Source: an uncultured Porphyromonadaceae bacterium (lineage in GTDB: Bacteria; Bacteroidota; Bacteroidia; Bacteroidales; Muribaculaceae). Taken from it: a stretch of 9,449 bases of DNA. This document shows positions 7,008-9,449 of this stretch, piece after piece (position 1 is the stretch's first letter; each line of letters starts with the position of its first letter). Below the pieces are notes generated by a model, which was not told the DNA's origin, did not search any database, and saw only the letters and a program-made list of their open reading frames with translations. Location: NCBI GenBank assembly GCA_900554265.1, contig USGZ01000039.1, forward strand, positions 1-9,449, written 5' to 3'. The position numbers and the translations under genes were made by a program.

Positions 7008-7769
7008 TTGAAAACGCGTTTCAAACCCATATACCGCCTGCTGCGGGTGATGATAATGACTGTGCTGCTGGCGGCAGGAGCTGCCGGCGCATCGGCGCAG
7101 GACACTTTCCGCCGCAATCTCGACGGGGTGAACTTCGTGCCCAGAGGCGCATGGATTACCGGCGTCAGCGTAAGCTACACCCAGAGCGACCAGGACAACT
7201 ACCAGTTCCTGATATTCGAGAGTCTGAACGGCGACACCTATACTTTCAAGGTCAGTCCTACGGTTCTTTTCGCCTTCAAGGACAATCTCGCCGCCGGCGG
7301 CCGCTTCTCCTACAGCCGCACCCGCGCCCGCGTCAACAGCGGCGACATCGTGCTGGACTCGGAGACGAACTACGATTTCGACAACATCTACAGCATCTCG
7401 CACAGCTACAACGGCACGGCGCTCTTCCGTAGCTATTTCAGCCTGGGACGCAACACGCGCTTCGGCATGTTCGCCGAGGCTCAGCTGGAATTCGGCGGCG
7501 GCCAGAGCAAGCTATGCAGCGGGTCGGGCTACGACCTTACCGGCACCTACCAGCGTCATTTCGACTTCAACATCGGCCTGGCGCCGGGCATGTGCGTTTT
7601 CCTGAACAACTACTCGGCCATCGAAGTGAATGTCGGGGTCCTCGGCTTCGGCTATACGCATACCCGCGCCATCACGGACCAGATTTACACGGCCACGACC
7701 GACACCAGGCACGCCAACTTTAAAATCAACCTCTTCTCCATCACCTTCGGCGTGATGTTCTACATATGA
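7008..7769 (+). CDS. Outer-membrane beta-barrel protein, first of a tandem pair
   Basis: The 253-residue product begins with a typical signal peptide: basic MKTRFKPIYRLLR, hydrophobic MIMTVLLAAGAAG, then ASAQ with likely cleavage near residue 30. The mature part alternates short amphipathic strands and turns. It contains the paired-strand pattern FGMFAEAQLEFGGG (152-165) and FNIGLAPGMCVFLNNYSAIEVNVG (187-210) and ends in NLFSITFGVMFYI, an aromatic C-terminal strand usual for outer-membrane barrels. It is clearly related to the next gene in its N-terminal FVPRGAWITG segment and its last 70 residues. No transport substrate can be inferred. The start is unusual: the only in-frame start that keeps the signal peptide is TTG at 7008, because an in-frame TAG lies at 6972-6974 and the next ATGs (7050, 7056) lose the basic n-region. 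The gene overlaps its neighbour by ATGA. Confidence 0.85.
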   Translation: MKTRFKPIYRLLRVMIMTVLLAAGAAGASAQDTFRRNLDGVNFVPRGAWITGVSVSYTQSDQDNYQFLIFESLNGDTYTFKVSPTVLFAFKDNLAAGGRFSYSRTRARVNSGDIVLDSETNYDFDNIYSISHSYNGTALFRSYFSLGRNTRFGMFAEAQLEFGGGQSKLCSGSGYDLTGTYQRHFDFNIGLAPGMCVFLNNYSAIEVNVGVLGFGYTHTRAITDQIYTATTDTRHANFKINLFSITFGVMFYI

Positions 7770-8593
7770 GACGCGCCCTTCTGCTGACAATTCTCTTATT
7801 CGCGGTGCTGGCCGGCGCCGCGCAGACGATAGTACGCAAGAAAGACCGCGTAGCCGAAGTTCCCGAGCAGGTGATTATCGACGGCGACACCGTAGACTTC
7901 ATTATCCCGGAGCGCAATTTCGGCCGCTTCGACCGAGGACTGGTGAACTACATATTCATCCCGCAGAACAAGTGGGGTTTCGGCATCACGGCGAGCTACG
8001 GCGAGCTCAACACCGAGGACGTCCAGGTGCTGTCCGTACTCAAGGACGTGAACTTCAAGGGCAAGCAGTATTCCGTGAAACCGTACATCAGCTATTATAT
8101 AAGGAACAACCAGGCCGTCGGCCTCCGCTTCAACTACACACGCGGCATCGCCGACCTGGGGCGCCTGGCCGTGGACTTCGACGAGGACCTGAACTTCACG
8201 CTGCGCGACGTGAGCTACTATCAGCAGAGCTTCGGCGTGGCGGCCTTCTACCGCAACTACATCGGTCTGGACCACAACGCCCGCTTCGGCATCTTCAACC
8301 AGGTGGACCTGGAGTTTTCCGGCGGCTCGTCGCGCTTCAAGCGCCTCTACAACGACCAGCCGCGCGACACCCGCACCACCACAACCCAGGCGGCTCTGAA
8401 TTTCAGCCCCGGAGTCTGCGTGTTCATCCAGGAATATGTGTCCTTCAATGTTTCCTTCGGCGTCTTCGGCCTGAAGATGCGCCACGAGAAGCAGATTACG
8501 GACGGAGTCGAGGAAGGCAGCCGCTTCACCTCCGGCGCCAATTTCCGCTTCAATCTTTTCAACATCAACTTCGGCCTGATGGTCGTAATCTGA
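7766..8593 (+). CDS. Outer-membrane beta-barrel protein, second of a tandem pair
   Basis: The 275-residue product has a short signal peptide (MRRALLLTILLFAVLAGAAQ, cleavage near residue 19). A linker of about 35 residues (RKKDRVAEVPEQVIIDGDTVDF) is absent from its upstream paralogue. The barrel domain begins at FDRGLVNYIFIPQNKWGFGI (55-74) and ends in FRFNLFNINFGLMVVI. It shares with the first gene the F(I/V)P...W..G entry strand, the N(A/T)RFG(I/M)F...LEF.GG block (here 171-187), the PG(M/V)CVF strand with a conserved cysteine (Cys218 here, Cys196 there) and the final NLF.I.FG.M strand. The pair therefore looks like an old, diverged duplication. Its ATG overlaps the stop of the first barrel gene (7766-7769), and the lipoprotein gene starts 4 bases after its own stop. 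The function is unknown beyond its outer-membrane location. Confidence 0.87.
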   Translation: MRRALLLTILLFAVLAGAAQTIVRKKDRVAEVPEQVIIDGDTVDFIIPERNFGRFDRGLVNYIFIPQNKWGFGITASYGELNTEDVQVLSVLKDVNFKGKQYSVKPYISYYIRNNQAVGLRFNYTRGIADLGRLAVDFDEDLNFTLRDVSYYQQSFGVAAFYRNYIGLDHNARFGIFNQVDLEFSGGSSRFKRLYNDQPRDTRTTTTQAALNFSPGVCVFIQEYVSFNVSFGVFGLKMRHEKQITDGVEEGSRFTSGANFRFNLFNINFGLMVVI

Positions 8594-8597
8594 GATT

Positions 8598-9449
8598 ATG
8601 GCAAAGCAAGGACGAACCACGCACAAACACTACGGCACGCGGGGCCTGGCCATCCTGCCGCTTCTGGCGGCCGCCATGCTGGCCCTGGCCGGATGCATCC
8701 ACAACGACATCCCCTACCCCTACATACAGCCCAACTTCGTAAGCTTCGAGGTGCTCGGGCAGGAGGGCGGCACCAGCATCGACTCGGCCACGCGCACCGT
8801 CGCCGTGCCACTGGACGAGAGCGTCGACATCTACGCCGCCCGCGTGGCCAGCTATTCGATTACCCCGGGCGCCGAGCTGCTGGACGATATCTTCGGCGAG
8901 CCGGTCGACCTGAGCGCGCCGCTGCGCGTCACCCTGCGCCTCTACCAGGACTACGTATGGACCATCAAGGCCACGCAGACCATCGAGCGCTACTTCGAGG
9001 TCGAGGGCCAGATCGGACAGAGCGTGATCGACGTGCCCGGACGCCGCATCGTGGTCCAGGTGCGTCAGGGCCAGGACCTGACGAAGGTGAAGGTTGTCCG
9101 CGCCAAGCTCGCCAACGAGGGCTCCGTCATCACCCCGGACATCGCCGAGGGAGGCACGCTGGACTGCCGGCGCCCCGTAACTCTCAGGGTCGAAGTCTTC
9201 GGACACGTCGAGGAATGGACGCTCTACGTCGAAGTTGTCCAGGAAAGCGTGCGGACCGTGGCCTTCGACGCGTGGACCAACGTAGGCTGGATCTACGGAC
9301 AGGCCGAGGCCGGAGCCGAAAACGGCGCCCAGTACCGCCTGCAGGGCGACAGCGAGTGGATAACTGTTCCGGAGGCCAACATAACGCACAGCGGCGGCGC
9401 GTTCACCGCGCGCATCGAGCATCTCAGCGCCGGCACCACTTACGAAGCC
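8598..9449 (+). CDS. PCMD-like surface lipoprotein with tandem Ig-like domains (3' end outside window)
   Basis: The frame opens at ATG 8598, 4 bases after the second barrel gene, and runs for 284 codons without a stop to the window edge. A basic N-terminus and hydrophobic stretch lead to the lipobox LALAGC, so Cys33 should be acylated. The segment that follows, CIHNDIPYPYIQPNFVSFEV, resembles the start of Bacteroidetes lipoproteins that carry a C-terminal PCMD (putative carbohydrate metabolism) domain. That domain would lie outside the window, so the family name is an inference. Residues 62-125 and 145-212 look like two copies of one Ig-like domain: RTVAVPLDESVDIYAARV and RRIVVQVRQGQDLTKVKVV occupy matching places, and YVWTIKA matches EWTLYVE. 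From about 222 a fibronectin-III-like domain begins (AWTNVGWIYGQAEAG, then FTARIEHLSAGTTYEA). It is probably co-translated with the barrel proteins and anchored to the outer membrane beside them. Confidence 0.85.
   Translation, partial: MAKQGRTTHKHYGTRGLAILPLLAAAMLALAGCIHNDIPYPYIQPNFVSFEVLGQEGGTSIDSATRTVAVPLDESVDIYAARVASYSITPGAELLDDIFGEPVDLSAPLRVTLRLYQDYVWTIKATQTIERYFEVEGQIGQSVIDVPGRRIVVQVRQGQDLTKVKVVRAKLANEGSVITPDIAEGGTLDCRRPVTLRVEVFGHVEEWTLYVEVVQESVRTVAFDAWTNVGWIYGQAEAGAENGAQYRLQGDSEWITVPEANITHSGGAFTARIEHLSAGTTYEA

Noticed and set aside
8565..9422. 285-codon minus-strand frame over the lipoprotein gene
   Set aside because: The plus strand has a signal peptide, a lipobox and operon spacing, and the minus frame has none of these. 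It stands out only because the true gene runs off the window end without a stop.
7008..9449. SusC/SusD-type glycan uptake locus
   Set aside because: The barrels are only 253 and 275 residues long, far shorter than TonB-dependent SusC proteins, and no SusD-like helical lipoprotein or glycoside hydrolase is visible.

Overview
The window reads as a high-GC member of the Bacteroidales. Three things support this: perfect matches to the Bacteroidetes promoter boxes (TTTG and TAnnTTTG), genes without Shine-Dalgarno sequences, and characteristic families (a BspA-like leucine-rich-repeat surface protein with a YFNLQG...GIYI C-terminal module, small outer-membrane barrels, and a Bacteroidetes-type lipoprotein with a CIHNDIPYPY motif). 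The C-terminal module of the repeat protein hints at a Muribaculaceae-, Barnesiella- or Prevotella-like lineage. That family-level placement is inference only.

Layout, all genes on the + strand. (1) 1-1500: the acidic tail of an unidentified gene, then prmC and recX packed as one transcription unit (10-base gap, then an ATGA overlap). (2) 1501-1856: an AT-rich 356-base intergenic stretch with a partial promoter match and a G7 run. (3) 1857-3140: a secreted LRR_5/BspA-like protein with visibly lower GC than its neighbours, followed by an intrinsic terminator. (4) 3358-6741: aspT and aspD, a two-gene unit for aspartate-alanine exchange, closed by a very strong 19-bp-stem terminator. (5) 6811-6907: a degenerate array of about 9-bp units, then a short GC hairpin and a textbook Bacteroidetes promoter. 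(6) 7008-9449: an operon of two paralogous outer-membrane beta-barrel proteins and a lipoprotein that runs off the window.

How the genes work together: AspT imports aspartate in exchange for alanine, and AspD decarboxylates aspartate to alanine inside the cell. Together they form a proton-motive and acid-consuming decarboxylation cycle. The barrel-barrel-lipoprotein operon is overlapped and tightly spaced, which suggests that the three envelope proteins are made together and perhaps act together at the outer membrane. Their substrate cannot be read from the sequence.

The least explained items are the 9-bp repeat array before the envelope operon, the odd start of the first barrel gene (a TTG overlapping the stop of a 4-codon ORF beside an A6 tract), and the barrel pair plus lipoprotein as an uncharacterised envelope module. 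I see no tRNA, rRNA, CRISPR array, insertion sequence or phage gene.
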